Of a DNA stretch of 64,000 bases, positions 62,043-64,000 are shown piece by piece. Source of the DNA: Daphnia pulex. Taxonomy: Eukaryota; Arthropoda; Branchiopoda; Diplostraca; Daphniidae. Location: the NCBI RefSeq assembly GCF_021134715.1, contig NC_060019.1, positions 12,228,001 to 12,292,000 on the forward strand. Direction: 5' to 3'. Numbering within the stretch: position 1 is the stretch's first letter; every line of letters begins with the position of its first letter. The position numbers and the translations under genes are program-made. The notes under the pieces were generated by a model. The model was not told the DNA's origin and made no database searches. It saw only the letters and a program-made list of their open reading frames with translations.

Positions 62043-64000
62043 AGGAATCTATGATGGGCAATACTGGTCGAAGAGCGGAAAGAGAAGTAGGTCAATGGAA
62101 AAAAGAGGGACGCAATAGCTAAGATTTTTCGAGGCCCCTTATTCCGGATAAGCAATGGATGCAATGAATTATGTATCACCTGATCTGATCTGCTAGACAT
62201 TATAAGACAAATCTTTACGTACTCCGTTTCATTGACAAGGTCAATAAATATTGAAAAGATGGGATGACCTCGAAAATGTGACCATGACTACGATGACTGA
62301 TGTCCTTAAAGGTCGAAAGAATTTACCACGAGATCGTCTGGGGATTTAAAGCTAGCTAATAATCATTTCTCATCACATTCACATAAAAAAAAACATATTT
62401 TATATCATTCGACAAAATAAAACCCTCATTACTTGCAAACGCTAGAGCGGGAACAGATTATTTCTTTCTTGCACAGAGAAAGCGGAGGCAAATGCATTTA
62501 GTCAGCCAACAGCCAAGTCAAGTGAGACAGCATACTATAAGACAGCTCACAGCTTTGAAAATACAACACCAATCTGTTGATCTCAATCTCAGTAAACATG
62601 AAGAAGAGTTGTATGGTTAGAACTGAATATCGAAGTCACATATTCATGGACATTGAACTGCAGTCCTTTGAGGCGACCTCAAGTGACCCTTACTGAGATC
62701 ATTTTTCTTTCACGCCTTTACTGGAGCTGGCATTCTCTTCAAAGTTGACAATAGAGAAAAAAGGGGAAGCGATTCGACCAGGTATATGTAGTATACTATA
62801 TACCTCCCCAATGTTATAGGACTTAACAAAAGGAAGATTTGGCATATTGTGGGTCCCATGTTCACTATCTCTGCGACGGGCTCGCCTTACTGCCTTAGAC
62901 GATGAGAAAACATCCATCGTGTTTACTTGGCATAAACATGTTTTCAAAGAATGATTTGAGTTTTAAGATTGTACCGATTAAGCTAGGTTAAGAAGCTTTG
63001 GAGTGCATGTAGCATTTACTCTGGTCAACCGTAAAACGCTCGAGTAAACGAAATAGAACTAAAGTGTTCAAAGTCTACACAAAATTGGATTGGAGATTTT
63101 TGAAGTAAATTTACCCAAGATTAACACAAAAGAAAACATCGAATTAACTCAGCAAAACCCAAAATAAGTCACTCGACTTTAAACAGTTTTATCCTTAGTT
63201 ATTGCTGATTGGTAATATTACGGATATGACCTAAAATGGATAAGTAGTATATTTCTTTCTACTTCCGTTGAAGTAACATTAAATAATAATGCGACTGAGA
63301 AGTAAACACAAGTAAACATCAATTCGCCTTCAATGGCTTATTGTCTTATGTAAATTTGCACTAAGTGATTTTTTCAAATGTTCCATCCATTCTGATACCA
63401 AATTTTCGCTCCGTTTCCTAGCACAAATAAAATTGCAGAACGAATTCAAATAAAATTTAATATTTGAAAAATGCTGCAGATGCTGTTGTGGCATTCTAAC
63501 TTGTTCTTTGGTGACGGCATAAAGACTTTGATGTGTACCTGTGCCGCACGTTGGTACTGTTACACTGCTTGTTCACTAAAATACGGCCATTCAACTCATG
63601 TATAAAAATCACCTTCAACTCAATCGTCCACTAAAAATGTTTTAAGCATCTGGTGTCTCCATAAGACTGTAAGGTCGCTATCGACTTTGGTACACTTAAC
63701 AAGAAAAAAGTAATTTTTATATATTAATAAATGATAATATTATTAAATAAATGTGACGAAAAAAATTATTTTCCGTTTACAATAGCTTTTTCCCTTTAGG
63801 CTTACGGGTAGATAAGTCTTAAAAAATAATTATGAACATTTGATGATTAAATTATTCTGTTGCAATACAAATTTGCATAATCGCAAACGTTTCGAATACA
63901 AATAGTAATAATAAATAACGTGACAGACTCGACAGACTTCGTCAGGAACTTTAGATTTTTGCATTTTCGTTAGGTTAATTTTTACTGATAGTTGGCATTG
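62043..64000. other. Intergenic DNA, no gene identified
   Basis: AT-rich sequence. One minus-strand frame at 62699-62947 (contains VRRARRRDSEHGTHN and ends SSSKGVKEK) could be an exon, but no partner or family is visible. Nothing else supported. Confidence 0.35.

Noticed and set aside
62699..62947. Minus-strand 82-codon frame as a gene
   Set aside because: It may be an exon, but no start context, partner exon or family supports it.

Overview
This is eukaryotic nuclear DNA. It carries multi-exon genes with short GT-AG introns (mostly 55-100 bases), arthropod-like proteins, CAN/GGN/TTG triplet tracts and an LTR retrotransposon. The gene set and compact introns fit a crustacean such as Daphnia; that assignment is inference. 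I rebuilt the genes by joining exons at GT-AG sites and checking phase and family similarity. Total coding length came out divisible by three for seven of the host genes.

Layout. 1-5940: promoter and 5' leader territory with GA/CT- and CA-rich tracts. 5941-18529 (+): a bHLH-PAS p160 nuclear receptor coactivator (taiman/NCOA family, about 2560 aa, rich in Q, N, G and A runs, nine LXXLL boxes). 20554-21906 (-): MRTO4, a ribosome assembly factor. 23900-26395 (+): 14-3-3 zeta with two mutually exclusive versions of one exon. 29163-30158 (-): TIPIN, a replication fork protection subunit. 30639-31304 (-): a retroelement protein fragment beside one of two copies of a dispersed repeat. 31711-42920 (-): a Na-K-Cl cotransporter (SLC12 family, 1040 aa). 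It is split by a complete BEL/Pao retrotransposon (35379-42314, on + strand) with two identical 704-base LTRs, an intact 1822-aa Gag-Pol ORF and a 5-base target duplication. 43987-47021 (-): RBM12-like protein with five RRMs. 48300-49690: coding-like pieces I could not identify. 49954-58462 (+): CNOT1, the CCR4-NOT scaffold, 16 exons, 2492 aa, with a long polyQ tract. 59107-60625 (-): a four-pass membrane protein with a C-terminal PPPPY motif. 61166-61867 (-): a secreted, heavily N-glycosylated Ser/Thr-rich protein. 61868-64000: a possible TATA promoter, otherwise nothing I can name.

The genes are mostly unrelated housekeeping and regulatory genes in both orientations, not an operon-like system. 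The most notable event is the BEL/Pao insertion. It lies only a few bases upstream of the 3' splice site of the first transmembrane exon of the cotransporter and separates that site from its pyrimidine tract. I found no CRISPR array, rRNA, tRNA gene or prokaryote-like system. I saw nothing that clearly qualifies as a wholly new biological system.
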